Shown here: positions 31,466 to 42,256 of the stretch, in pieces
Layout of the letters: each line of letters begins with the position of its first letter
Numbering within the stretch: the stretch's first letter is position 1
Source: Derxia lacustris
GTDB lineage: Bacteria; Pseudomonadota; Gammaproteobacteria; Burkholderiales; Burkholderiaceae_E
Assembly (NCBI RefSeq): GCF_002105195.1
Contig: NZ_MUHU01000010.1
Coordinates: 248,001-312,000 of the forward strand
Length of the DNA: 64,000 nt
Direction of reading: 5' to 3'
Translations under genes and position numbers: made by a program
The notes under the pieces: generated by a model
Seen by the model: the letters and a program-made list of their open reading frames with translations, nothing else
Database searches by the model: none
Told to the model about the DNA's origin: nothing

Positions 31466-34400
31466 ATGCAATTCAACAACAAGGGTGAATCGGCCAATTC
31501 GGCCACGCCGGCCGACGCGCTTGCCGATGTCCTTTTCGGCGCGCTGCCGCCGACGGCCAAGACGCCGGTGAAATTCGCGCTGCTGAGCGGCAGCCCCGGC
31601 AACGACACGCTCACCGGCGGTGCCGGCGACGACAGCCTCGACGGCGGCGCGGGCGCCGATGCGCTCACCGGCGGCAGCGGCAACGACATCTACGTGGTCG
31701 ACAACCCGGGCGATCTCACCATCGAGCTGGCCGACGGCGGCACCGACACCGTGCGCTCGTCGATCGGCTGGACGCTCGGCGTCAACCTGGAAAACCTGGT
31801 GCTCACCGGCAATGCCGCCATCAACGGCACCGGCAATGCGCTGTCCAACCAGATCACCGGCAATGACGCGGCCAATGTGCTGATCGGCGGCGCCGGTGCC
31901 GACAAGCTCATCGGCGGCGGCGGCGATGACACCTATCTGGTCGACACCGCCGGCGACCAGACGGTCGAGCTGGCCGGCGGCGGCACCGACAGCGTGCAGG
32001 CGGCGGTCAACTGGACGCTCGCCGACAACATCGAGAACCTGCTGCTGATCGGCAATGCCATCGTCGGCACCGGCAATGCCCTGGCCAATGTCATCACCGG
32101 CAACGGCAGCTCCAATCTGCTCGACGGCGGTGCCGGCGCCGACACGCTGGCGGGCGGCGCCGGCAACGACGTCTATGTGGTCGACAACGCCGGCGACGTG
32201 GTGACCGAGGCGGCGAACGCCGGGACCGACACGGTGCGCACCAGCATCGGCTACACGCTCGGCGCCAATCTGGAGAACCTGGTCATCCTGGGCAGCACCG
32301 GCCTGTCGGGCACCGGCAACGAGCTGGCCAATCTGATGCTCGGCAATGCCGGCGCCGACACGCTGCGCGGCGGCGAAGGCAACGACAGTCTCGATGGCGG
32401 CGAAGGCGCCGACTCGCTGGTGGGCGGCGGCGGCAACGATCTTTACGTGGTGGACAACGCCGGCGACCGGGTGGTGGAGCTGACCTTCGGTGGCAACGAC
32501 ACGATCCAGACCGCGCTGTCCTGGGCGCTGGCGCCCGGCTCGGAGGTGGAGAACCTGACGCTCACCGGCACCGCCGCCATCGACGGCAGCGGCAATGAGC
32601 TGGCCAACCGCCTCACCGGCAATGCCGGCGCCAATGCGCTGAGCGGCGGCGACGGCAACGACACGCTCGACGGCGGCCTGGACGGCGACACGCTGGCCGG
32701 CGGCGCCGGCGACGATCTGTATCTGGTCGACAGCGCCGACGACAGCGTGATCGAGGCGGCCGATGCCGGCGTCGACACGGTGCAATCGTCGGTGAGCTGG
32801 CGCCTCGGCATCGGCCAGGAAAACCTCACGCTGCTCGGCGGCGGCGCCATCAACGGCACCGGCAATGCGCTCGCCAACACGCTGCTCGGCAACGGCGGCG
32901 CCAATGTGCTCAACGGCGGCGCCGGTGCCGACAGCATGGCCGGCGGCGGCGGCAACGATGTCTACCGGGTCGACAATGCCGGCGACACGGTCACCGAGCT
33001 GGCCGGCGGCGGAACCGCCGACACGGTGCGCTCGACCGTCAGCTGGACCCTCGGCAACGAGGTGGAGAACCTCACGCTGATCGGCAATGCCGCCATCGAC
33101 GGCACCGGCAATGCCCTGGCCAATGCGCTGACCGGCAATGTGGCGGCCAATGCGCTGAGCGGCGGCGACGGCAACGACACGCTCGACGGCGGCGAGGGCG
33201 CCGACGTGATGACCGGCGGCGGCGGCAACGACGTCTATCTGGTCGACAACCTGGGCGACCAGGTGATCGAGGGCGCGCTCGGCGGCACCGATCTCATCAA
33301 GACCTCGCGCTCGCTCGGCACGCTGGCGGCGCAGGTCGAGAACCTGACGCTCACCGGCACCTCGGCGATCAACGGCGCCGGCAATGAGCTGGACAACCTC
33401 ATCACCGGCAATTCGGCCATCAACGCGATCTCGGGCGGCGCCGGCGACGACACGCTCGACGGCGGCGCCGAGGGCGATGCGCTCGACGGCGGCAGCGGCG
33501 ACGACGTGTACATCGTCGACAACCTCTACGACCGGGTGACCGAGCTGGCCGACGGCGGCATGGACCGGGTCGAGGCCAGCGTGTCCTGGGTGCTGGGCAG
33601 CGAGGTCGAGCAGCTGACGCTGACCGGCGGCAATGCCATCAATGCCAGCGGCAATGCGCTCGACAACCTGATCGTCGGCAATGCCAGCGCCAATGTGCTG
33701 GACGGCGGCGCCGGCCACGACACGCTGGCGGGTGGCGCCGGCAACGACACCTATGTGGTCGACAGCGTCGACGACACCATCACCGAGCTGGCCAACGGCG
33801 GCAGCGACAGCGTCGATTCGACCGTGAGCTGGACCCTCGGCGCCGAGCTGGAAAACCTGGTGCTGTCGGGCAGCGCGCGCATCAACGGCACCGGCAATGC
33901 GCTGGCCAATTTCATCGCCGGCAATACCGCCGCCAATGCGCTGATCGGCGCCGAAGGCAACGACACGCTCGACGGCGGCGGCGGCGCCGACACGCTGACC
34001 GGCGGCAGCGGCAACGACTTGTACCTGGTCGACAGCAGCGCCGACCGGGTGGTCGAGCTGGCGCTGAGCGGCACCGACAGCGTGCAGTCGTCGCTGAGCT
34101 GGACGCTCGGCGCCAACCTGGAAAACCTGCTGCTCACCGGCAGCTCGGCCATCAACGGCACCGGCAATGCGCTCGACAACCTCATCACCGGCAATGCCGC
34201 GGTCAATCTGCTGAAGGGTGGCGCCGGCAACGACACGCTCGACGGCGGCGCCGGCGCCGACAGCCTGGTGGGCGGCAGCGGCGACGACAGCTATGTGGTG
34301 GACAACGTGCGCGACCAGATCACCGAGGGCGCCGACGCCGGCCTCGACACGGTGCTGACCTCGGTCACCTGGACGCTCGGCGCCAACCTGGAGCGGCTCA

Positions 34401-36505
34401 GCCTGACCGGCGGCAGTGCGATCGACGGCTTCGGCAATGCGCTCGCCAACCTGCTCACCGGCAATGCCAGCGCCAATGTGCTCAACGGCGGTGGCGGCAG
34501 CGACACGCTGGTCGGCGGCGCCGGCAACGACGCCTATGTGGTCGACAGCCTCGACGACGTGGTGACCGAGCTGTTCAACGGCGGCAGCGACACGGTGCGT
34601 GCCTCGCTGAGCTGGACCCTCGGCAACGAGCTGGAGAATCTGGTGCTCACCGGCAATGCCGCCATCGACGCCATCGGCAACGGGCTGGCCAATCTCATCG
34701 TCGGCAATTCGGCCGCCAACCTGCTGATCGGCGCCGACGGCAACGACACGCTCGACGGCGGCGAAGGCGCCGATGCGATGACCGGCGGCAGCGGCAACGA
34801 CAGCTATGTGGTCGACGACCTCGGCGACAGCACCAGCGAGACCGCCGGCGGCGGCATCGACACCACGCTCTCGTCCATCAGCTGGACGCTGCGCAGCGAG
34901 ATCGAGAACCTCACGCTGACCGGCGCCATCGCCATCAACGGCAGCGGCAATGCGCTGGCCAATCTCATCGTCGGCAACAGCGCCGGCAATGTGCTGACCG
35001 GCGGCGACGGCAACGACACGCTCGACGGCGGCCTCGATGCCGACACGCTGATCGGCGGCAGCGGCAGCGACAGCTATGTGGTCGATTCGACCGAGGACGA
35101 GCTGGTCGAGCTGGCCGGCGGCGGCAGCGACACCATCCTGGCGTCGATCAGCTGGCGGCTCGACGACGAGTTCGAAAACCTCACGCTGACCGGCAGCAAT
35201 GCCATCGACGGCAGCGGCAACGCCGGCGCCAACGTGCTGCTGGGCAACGGTGCCGGCAATGTGCTCAACGGCGGCGCCGGCAGCGACACCATGAGCGGCG
35301 GCTTCGGCAACGACACCTATGTGGTGGAAAGTGCCGGCGACCTCACCGTCGAGGCCTTCAATGCCGGCACCGATCTGGTGAAGGCCTCGCTCGGCTGGAC
35401 GCTGGCCGCCAACGTTGAAAACCTGGTGCTCACCGGCGCCAGCGCCATCAACGGCACCGGCAACGAGCTGGCCAACCAGCTCAGCGGCAATTCGGCCGCC
35501 AACGTGCTGGCGGGCGGTACCGGTGCCGACACCCTGGCCGGCGGCGGCGGCATCGACACGCTGATCGGCGGCAACGACAACGACAGCTATGTGATCGGCG
35601 ATGCCGATGTCATCACCGAGCTGGCCGGCGGCGGCATCGACATCGTGCTGGCCTCGATCAGCTGGACCCTCGGCAACGAGCTGGAGAACCTCACGCTCAC
35701 CGGCAGCGCCTCCATCAACGGCACCGGCAATGCGCTGGCCAATGTGCTGACCGGCAACACCGGCATCAACCAGCTCGCCGGCGGCCAGGGCAACGACAGC
35801 TATGTGATGGACAGCCTCGACGACAGCATCGTCGAGCTGGCCGGCGGCGGCATCGACACCGTGCTGGCATCCATCGGCTGGACCCTCGGCGCCCAGCTCG
35901 AGAACCTGACCCTCACCGGCACGCTGGCCATCGACGGCAACGGCAACGGCGGCGACAACACCCTGATCGGCAACGACGGTGCCAACACTCTCGACGGCGG
36001 CGCCGGCAGCGATCTGATGACCGGCGGCAAGGGCAGCGACCTGTTCGTGTTCTCCAGCCCGCTCGGCAGCGACAAGGACAGCGTCACCGACTTCTGGAGC
36101 CGCAGCAATCCGGCCGCCGGCAACGGCTACGACACGATCCAGCTCGACCAGTCGGTCATCGCGGTCGGCAATGGCGATGCCATCGTCGATGCGGCCCAGA
36201 CCGTGACCAGCTTTGCCGGCGCCGGCGCGCATTTCTCGGCCGCGGCCGAGTTCGTGGTGTTCACGGCCAACATCTCGGGCACGGTCACCACGGCCAATGC
36301 CGCCGCACTGATCGGCAGCGCCGACAGCGCCTTCGCCGCCGGCGACAGCCGGGTGTTCGCGGTCGACAACGGCAGCAGCAGCTCGCTCTACCTGTTCACC
36401 TCGGCCGGCAGCGACGCCGTGGTGAGCGCCGCCGAACTGAGCCAGATCGCGCTGTTCACCGGCACCGCCGGACTGGCCACCGGAGATCTGATCTTCGGCT
36501 TCTGA
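31466..36505 (+). CDS. Large RTX-repeat calcium-binding protein, probable type I secretion substrate
   Basis: The 1679-residue protein has no N-terminal signal peptide. After a short 42-residue head, residues 43 to about 1528 are a tandem array of 17 units of about 75-95 residues. Each unit joins one to three calcium-binding nonapeptides (GGxGxDxLxGG, as in GGAGADTLAGGAGND) to a conserved beta segment of the type YVVDNAGDxVTELAxGGTDTVxSSxxWTLGxxLENLxLTGxxAINGTGNALANxLTGN. The last 150 residues are non-repetitive, Ala/Ser-rich and end GLATGDLIFGF, like serralysin-type C-terminal secretion signals. It is probably exported and folds on external calcium. No ABC exporter or adaptor gene lies in the window. 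No catalytic domain is seen, so an adhesive or surface-layer role is likelier than a toxin. Confidence 0.88.
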   Translation: MQFNNKGESANSATPADALADVLFGALPPTAKTPVKFALLSGSPGNDTLTGGAGDDSLDGGAGADALTGGSGNDIYVVDNPGDLTIELADGGTDTVRSSIGWTLGVNLENLVLTGNAAINGTGNALSNQITGNDAANVLIGGAGADKLIGGGGDDTYLVDTAGDQTVELAGGGTDSVQAAVNWTLADNIENLLLIGNAIVGTGNALANVITGNGSSNLLDGGAGADTLAGGAGNDVYVVDNAGDVVTEAANAGTDTVRTSIGYTLGANLENLVILGSTGLSGTGNELANLMLGNAGADTLRGGEGNDSLDGGEGADSLVGGGGNDLYVVDNAGDRVVELTFGGNDTIQTALSWALAPGSEVENLTLTGTAAIDGSGNELANRLTGNAGANALSGGDGNDTLDGGLDGDTLAGGAGDDLYLVDSADDSVIEAADAGVDTVQSSVSWRLGIGQENLTLLGGGAINGTGNALANTLLGNGGANVLNGGAGADSMAGGGGNDVYRVDNAGDTVTELAGGGTADTVRSTVSWTLGNEVENLTLIGNAAIDGTGNALANALTGNVAANALSGGDGNDTLDGGEGADVMTGGGGNDVYLVDNLGDQVIEGALGGTDLIKTSRSLGTLAAQVENLTLTGTSAINGAGNELDNLITGNSAINAISGGAGDDTLDGGAEGDALDGGSGDDVYIVDNLYDRVTELADGGMDRVEASVSWVLGSEVEQLTLTGGNAINASGNALDNLIVGNASANVLDGGAGHDTLAGGAGNDTYVVDSVDDTITELANGGSDSVDSTVSWTLGAELENLVLSGSARINGTGNALANFIAGNTAANALIGAEGNDTLDGGGGADTLTGGSGNDLYLVDSSADRVVELALSGTDSVQSSLSWTLGANLENLLLTGSSAINGTGNALDNLITGNAAVNLLKGGAGNDTLDGGAGADSLVGGSGDDSYVVDNVRDQITEGADAGLDTVLTSVTWTLGANLERLSLTGGSAIDGFGNALANLLTGNASANVLNGGGGSDTLVGGAGNDAYVVDSLDDVVTELFNGGSDTVRASLSWTLGNELENLVLTGNAAIDAIGNGLANLIVGNSAANLLIGADGNDTLDGGEGADAMTGGSGNDSYVVDDLGDSTSETAGGGIDTTLSSISWTLRSEIENLTLTGAIAINGSGNALANLIVGNSAGNVLTGGDGNDTLDGGLDADTLIGGSGSDSYVVDSTEDELVELAGGGSDTILASISWRLDDEFENLTLTGSNAIDGSGNAGANVLLGNGAGNVLNGGAGSDTMSGGFGNDTYVVESAGDLTVEAFNAGTDLVKASLGWTLAANVENLVLTGASAINGTGNELANQLSGNSAANVLAGGTGADTLAGGGGIDTLIGGNDNDSYVIGDADVITELAGGGIDIVLASISWTLGNELENLTLTGSASINGTGNALANVLTGNTGINQLAGGQGNDSYVMDSLDDSIVELAGGGIDTVLASIGWTLGAQLENLTLTGTLAIDGNGNGGDNTLIGNDGANTLDGGAGSDLMTGGKGSDLFVFSSPLGSDKDSVTDFWSRSNPAAGNGYDTIQLDQSVIAVGNGDAIVDAAQTVTSFAGAGAHFSAAAEFVVFTANISGTVTTANAAALIGSADSAFAAGDSRVFAVDNGSSSSLYLFTSAGSDAVVSAAELSQIALFTGTAGLATGDLIFGF
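31592..36053 (+). repeat. Seventeen in-frame RTX units
   Basis: Units of about 225-280 bp repeat without frame breaks. The protein consensus is kept strongly, and the DNA is diverged enough that the copies are not identical, so this is an old expansion. Confidence 0.88.
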
Positions 36506-36521
36506 GCCGGGCGTCACGACG

Positions 36522-36547
36522 AAAAAAAGGCCGCCCGAAGGCGGCCT
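36522..36547 (-). terminator. Intrinsic terminator for the 36619-36924 gene
   Basis: Stem AGGCCGCC/GGCGGCCT (36528-36535, 36540-36547) with loop CGAA (TTCG on the minus strand). Seven T residues follow on the minus strand. It also lies just downstream of the convergent RTX gene and may serve both. Confidence 0.85.
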
Positions 36548-36618
36548 GAAACATCGTCATACAAGCACTCGGTTGCGGCCGGCGTCATTCACTGCGCCGG
36601 CCGTTTTCGCAGATGGCG

Positions 36619-36924
36619 TCAGCCCATCTTGCGATTGAAATAGCTGCGGGCACCCAGCGCTTCGAGCGCTTCCTTCTCCGAAAAGTCGTGGTCGAATTGC
36701 CAGACTTCGTGAATTGCGGGCTTGGCCGGAACGCAGGTCGCGTATTCGAGCGCGTAAATGGTATTGCCGCTCTTGGGCGACACGTACGAGAAACGCTTGG
36801 CTTCATCGCGGCCCGGAATGCCGAGGCACCAGGCGGCGATGTTGGCATCGCTGACCGCGACACCGGCGTCGCTCAGCACATTGGTGAAACTCTTGGGGCC
36901 GAGAACATTGTGGTCGAGAAACAT
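36619..36924 (-). CDS. Small cytoplasmic protein of unknown function
   Basis: I do not recognise this 101-residue protein. It begins MFLDHNVLGPKSFTNVLSDAGVAVSDANIAAWCLGIPGRDEAKRF and ends GARSYFNRKMG, with no signal peptide or membrane helix. Support for coding: ATG at 36924 has AGGAG six bases upstream, a strong terminator follows the stop, and the upstream region is long and AT-rich with an FNR-like box at 37037-37050. Confidence 0.75.
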   Translation of the reverse strand: MFLDHNVLGPKSFTNVLSDAGVAVSDANIAAWCLGIPGRDEAKRFSYVSPKSGNTIYALEYATCVPAKPAIHEVWQFDHDFSEKEALEALGARSYFNRKMG

Positions 36925-37036
36925 TGCGCGCTCCTGAGCTTGAATTCGCGAAAAGGCTGAACCGGCTTGAAAGGGTCGGCGCAATTGCGTGGCAGCGCAT
37001 TGCCTGATTGCCGACGGCTCATTGAAGCGCCGCAGC

Positions 37037-37050
37037 TTGATTCACGTCAA
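37037..37050. promoter_or_regulatory. FNR/Anr-like box
   Basis: TTGATTCACGTCAA matches TTGAT-N4-ATCAA at all but one position. Its centre lies about 120 bases upstream of the start of the 36619-36924 gene. If it activates at -41.5, transcription would start near 37002, but no good -10 box was found there. Confidence 0.45.
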
Positions 37051-37180
37051 TATCAGTTTTCTATTGCAGTCATTAGGCCTTGTTGGGCATGAAGTCTGCA
37101 ATTGCATTGTTTCTTATGCGCGCTTTGTAGGAAATGTCGCGAGCGCGACGCCAATTCCCACAATTGCCGCGCTGCGGCAT

Positions 37181-37819
37181 TCAGCGCCGCGGCGGCGCGG
37201 CAAAGTAATCCTCGCCGCTGCTGGTGGCGCCGCCGGGCAGTGCATTGGCCGGCAATTGCCCGGGCGGATTGCGCTCGGTCGAGGGCGGATGGCTGTAGAC
37301 CTCGGTGGTCTGCCGGCCGGTGACCGGATCGGTCACGAACAGCTCCTCGGTCATGCCGGGCTGGCCCGGCGGCGGTGGCGGCAAGGCGCGCTCGACCGGC
37401 GCCGGACCGGCGCTCACGCCGGCCACCGCCGCGCCCACGCCGGCCATGTCGGCGATGAAGCGCAGCTCCCAGCGGCCATCGGCGCGCCGCTGCACCGCAT
37501 GCGGCCAGGGCCCGGCGACCAGATTGAGCGCCGCCTCGGCCGGCTGGTCGCTGAAGGCAAGGTCGATCGGCTCGGCATGCGGCTCGGCGCCGATCACGCT
37601 GGCGCCCAGGCCGGCGGCCAGTGCCTGGGCCGCCGCGGCGCGCGCCAGTCCGCCGGCGGAAAGCGTGGCGCGGTCGCCGTCGATGCGCAGTTCCAGATGC
37701 TTGCGCGCGCCGCCGGCCGGGTGCGCCGCGGCGGCGGCCTCTTGCGCCGGCCGTTCGCCACAGCCGCCCAGCGCAAGCGCCAGCAGGGCAAGACCCAGCC
37801 CGTGTTGCTTCTTCTTCAT
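37181..37819 (-). CDS. Hypothetical lipoprotein
   Basis: A 212-residue protein beginning MKKKQHGLGLALLALALGGCGER: a type II signal peptide with lipobox LGGC. The mature part has a compact domain (KHLELRIDGDRATLSAGGLARAAAAQALAAGLGASVIG, then ADGRWELRFIADM) followed by a Pro/Gly-rich tail (PPPPPGQPGM). No known family was recognised. It is divergent from the secreted protein at 37990-38478 over a 170-bp region with an inverted repeat. Confidence 0.72.
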   Translation of the reverse strand: MKKKQHGLGLALLALALGGCGERPAQEAAAAAHPAGGARKHLELRIDGDRATLSAGGLARAAAAQALAAGLGASVIGAEPHAEPIDLAFSDQPAEAALNLVAGPWPHAVQRRADGRWELRFIADMAGVGAAVAGVSAGPAPVERALPPPPPGQPGMTEELFVTDPVTGRQTTEVYSHPPSTERNPPGQLPANALPGGATSSGEDYFAAPPRR

Positions 37820-37833
37820 CGAGTTCTCCGCAA

Positions 37834-37861
37834 GTCCTGCCCTTGCTGCCGTCGGCAGGAC
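37834..37861. repeat. Inverted repeat in a divergent promoter region
   Basis: GTCCTGCC (37834-37841) and GGCAGGAC (37854-37861) form a perfect 8-bp inverted repeat with a 12-base spacer, 15 bases upstream of the lipoprotein start. It may be an operator. Confidence 0.45.
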
Positions 37862-37989
37862 GGCTTGGGGACAAGCGATCACCAACCCGGCGTCCGGCGG
37901 CATGCTCGCGCCGTCCGCACAAGCCCGAGGTGGTCGTTCCGGCGCGGCGTGGATGGATTCATTCAGCCAATCAGACAGGAGAGACCCGC

Positions 37990-38478
37990 ATGGTCAGATC
38001 GCTCATCAAAGCCACCGGCCTGTGCGCCGCGCTGGCCACCGGCAGTGCCTTTGCCCAGGTGGCCACCATCGCCCAGCCCGGCAACATCGTCGGCACCTTC
38101 CAGGGCCAGAACTGGGTCAACACCCTGGCGGCGCCGACCACGCTCTACACCGTGCCCACCGGCAAGTCGGCGCGCATCACCGACCTGATCGTCTGGGGCG
38201 GCGACATTGCCGCCGGCCGCACTTGCAGCATCGTGCTGTATTGCAGCAACGCGAGCGGCAGCAACCTCATCTACGTGATGGCCGATGCCGGCAAGTCGAC
38301 GCTGTACAACTTCAACAACGGGTTGTCGTGCAAGGCGCCGGGCAAGTTCGTGTCCTACAGCTACAACAACAGCGTCTACACCTCGGCTACCGGCTGCGGC
38401 GACGGCGGCGGCGGCAGCAACACGCCCTGGCTGATCCTGCGCGGCTTCCTGTACACCAACCCGGTCTCGCCCCAGTGA
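37990..38478 (+). CDS. Small secreted protein of unknown function
   Basis: The 162-residue protein has a signal peptide (ATGLCAALATGSAFA). The mature part is predicted to be beta-rich (PTTLYTVPTGKSARITDLIVWGGDIAAGRTCSIVLYCSNASGSNLIYVMADAGKSTLYNF) with four cysteines, enough for two disulfides, and a GDGGGGSN loop. I recognise no family. AGGAGAGACCCGC before the ATG is a good ribosome-binding site. It is probably periplasmic or extracellular. Confidence 0.75.
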   Translation: MVRSLIKATGLCAALATGSAFAQVATIAQPGNIVGTFQGQNWVNTLAAPTTLYTVPTGKSARITDLIVWGGDIAAGRTCSIVLYCSNASGSNLIYVMADAGKSTLYNFNNGLSCKAPGKFVSYSYNNSVYTSATGCGDGGGGSNTPWLILRGFLYTNPVSPQ

Positions 38479-38484
38479 ACCCGG

Positions 38485-38510
38485 CGGGCCCGGCCAGTCG
38501 GCCGGACCCG
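38485..38510. terminator. GC-rich hairpin between convergent genes
   Basis: CGGG-CCGGCC/GGCCGG-CCCG with loop AGTC and one mismatch sits between the ends of the secreted-protein gene and ettA. No T-run is present. It could work in both directions. Confidence 0.45.
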
Positions 38511-38520
38511 TCCGTGGCGC

Positions 38521-40182
38521 CTACTTGAGCGCCTTGTAGCGAATGCGCTTCGGCTTGGCACCCTCCTCGCCGAGGCGCTTTTTCTTGTCGGCTTCGTATT
38601 CCTGATAGTTGCCGTCGAAGAACACCCATTGCGACTCGCCTTCCGCCGCCAGGATGTGGGTCGCGATCCGGTCGAGAAACCAGCGGTCGTGGCTGATGAC
38701 CATCACGCTGCCCGGAAACTCGAGCAGCGCATCTTCGAGCGCACGCAGCGTTTCCACGTCAAGGTCGTTTGAGGGTTCGTCGAGCAGCAGCACATTGCCG
38801 CCGGCGCTCAGCGTCTTGGCCAGATGCAGCCGGCCGCGCTCGCCGCCCGACAGATTGCCGACGATCTTCTGCTGATCGCCACCCTTGAAATTGAAGCGGC
38901 CGATATAGGCGCGCGACGGAATTTCCCAGCGGCCGATGGTCAGCGTGTCGGCGCCGTCGGCGATTTCCTCGAACACCGTCTTGCCAGCCGCGAGCGCATC
39001 GCGCGACTGATCGACATAGGCGAGCTTGACCGTCTGGCCGATCTTCACCGCGCCCGAATCGGGCGTTTCCTGGCCGGTAATCATGCGGAACAAGGTCGAC
39101 TTGCCGGCGCCGTTCGGCCCGATGATCCCGACGATGGCGCCGGCCGGCACCTTGAAGCTCAGGTTGTCGATCAGCACCCGGTCGCCGAAGCTCTTGCTCA
39201 CGCCATCGAATTCGATGACTTCATTGCCGAGCCGCTCGCCGACCGGAATGAAGATTTCCTGGGTTTCATTGCGCTTCTGGTAATCGTGACTCGACAACTC
39301 CTCGAATCGCGCCAGTCGCGCCTTGCTCTTGGCCTGCCGGCCCTTCGGGTTCTGGCGCACCCAATCCAATTCCTGCTTCATCGCCTTGATTCGGGCGGCT
39401 TCCTGCTTGCCTTCGGTTTGCAGCCGGGCTTCCTTCTGCTCCAGCCAGCTGGAGTAATTGCCCTTCCACGGAATGCCGTGGCCGCGATCGAGTTCCAGAA
39501 TCCATTCGGCCGCGTTGTCGAGGAAATAGCGGTCATGGGTCACGCCGACCACGGTGCCCGGAAAACGCTGGAGGAATTGCTCCAGCCATTCGACCGATTC
39601 GGCATCCAGGTGATTGGTCGGTTCGTCGAGCAGCAGCATGTCGGGCTTGCTGAGCAGCAGCTTGCACAGCGCCACGCGGCGCTTTTCGCCGCCCGACAGA
39701 TTGCCGATGACCGCATCCCAGGGCGGCAGGCGCAGCGCGTCGGCGGCGATCTCCAGCGCATGGCCGGTGTCGTCGCCGGCGGCGGCGATGATGGCTTCGT
39801 ACCTGGCCTGCTCCTCGGCCAGCTTGTCGAAGTCGGCATCCGGCTCGGCATAGGCGGCGTAGATCTCCTCGAGCCTGGCCTGGGCTTCCTTCACGGCGCC
39901 GAGCGCGGCTTCGACTTCCTCGCGCACGGTCTTGGCGGGATCGAGCTGCGGCTCCTGCGGCAGATAGCCGATGTTGAGATTGGGCATCGGGACGGCTTCG
40001 CCCTCGATCTCGGTATCGATGCCGGCCATGATCCTGAGCAGGCTCGACTTGCCCGAGCCGTTCAGCCCCAGCACGCCGATCTTGGCGCCCGGAAAGAAGC
40101 TGAGCGAGATGTCCTTGAGAATGTGGCGCTTGGGCGGAACCACCTTGCCCACGCGGTGCATCGTGTAGACGTATTGAGCCAT
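38521..40182 (-). CDS. ettA: Energy-dependent translational throttle protein EttA (ABC-F ATPase)
   Basis: EttA binds the ribosomal E site and gates entry into elongation according to the ADP/ATP ratio. The 553-residue product has two ABC domains: Walker A GLNGSGKSS, signature NLSGGEKRRVALCKLLL and Walker B MLLLDEPTNHLD in the first; Walker A GPNGAGKST, signature NLSGGERGRLHLAKTL and Walker B VLLLDEPSNDLD in the second. The long P-site tRNA-interaction linker contains ELDWVRQNPKGRQAKSKARLARFEEL. ATG at 40182 begins MAQYVYTMHRVGKVVPPK, as in E. coli. The upstream extension overlaps the divergent kinase gene and was rejected. Confidence 0.96.
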   Translation of the reverse strand: MAQYVYTMHRVGKVVPPKRHILKDISLSFFPGAKIGVLGLNGSGKSSLLRIMAGIDTEIEGEAVPMPNLNIGYLPQEPQLDPAKTVREEVEAALGAVKEAQARLEEIYAAYAEPDADFDKLAEEQARYEAIIAAAGDDTGHALEIAADALRLPPWDAVIGNLSGGEKRRVALCKLLLSKPDMLLLDEPTNHLDAESVEWLEQFLQRFPGTVVGVTHDRYFLDNAAEWILELDRGHGIPWKGNYSSWLEQKEARLQTEGKQEAARIKAMKQELDWVRQNPKGRQAKSKARLARFEELSSHDYQKRNETQEIFIPVGERLGNEVIEFDGVSKSFGDRVLIDNLSFKVPAGAIVGIIGPNGAGKSTLFRMITGQETPDSGAVKIGQTVKLAYVDQSRDALAAGKTVFEEIADGADTLTIGRWEIPSRAYIGRFNFKGGDQQKIVGNLSGGERGRLHLAKTLSAGGNVLLLDEPSNDLDVETLRALEDALLEFPGSVMVISHDRWFLDRIATHILAAEGESQWVFFDGNYQEYEADKKKRLGEEGAKPKRIRYKALK

Positions 40183-40342
40183 TGCAGTGCTTTTTGAACG
40201 GTGAGGCGCGCGGCGCGCCGAAAACTGACCCGTCGAGGTTACCAGCGCCGAAGCGGCCCTTGCCTGCGCCAGAATGCCGTCGGCGCCCCGGCGCCCACCC
40301 GTCCGAACCGGCCGCCTGCGCGGCGCCCACACCGCCTCCTGC

Positions 40343-42244
<1,902 letters not shown>

Positions 42245-42256
42245 CGCGAGCCCGGC

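Noticed and set aside
31355-36517. 1720-codon open frame antisense to the RTX gene
   Set aside because: It mirrors the RTX repeats in the opposite direction, has no family motif, and is explained by GC-rich repeated codons that contain no antisense stops.
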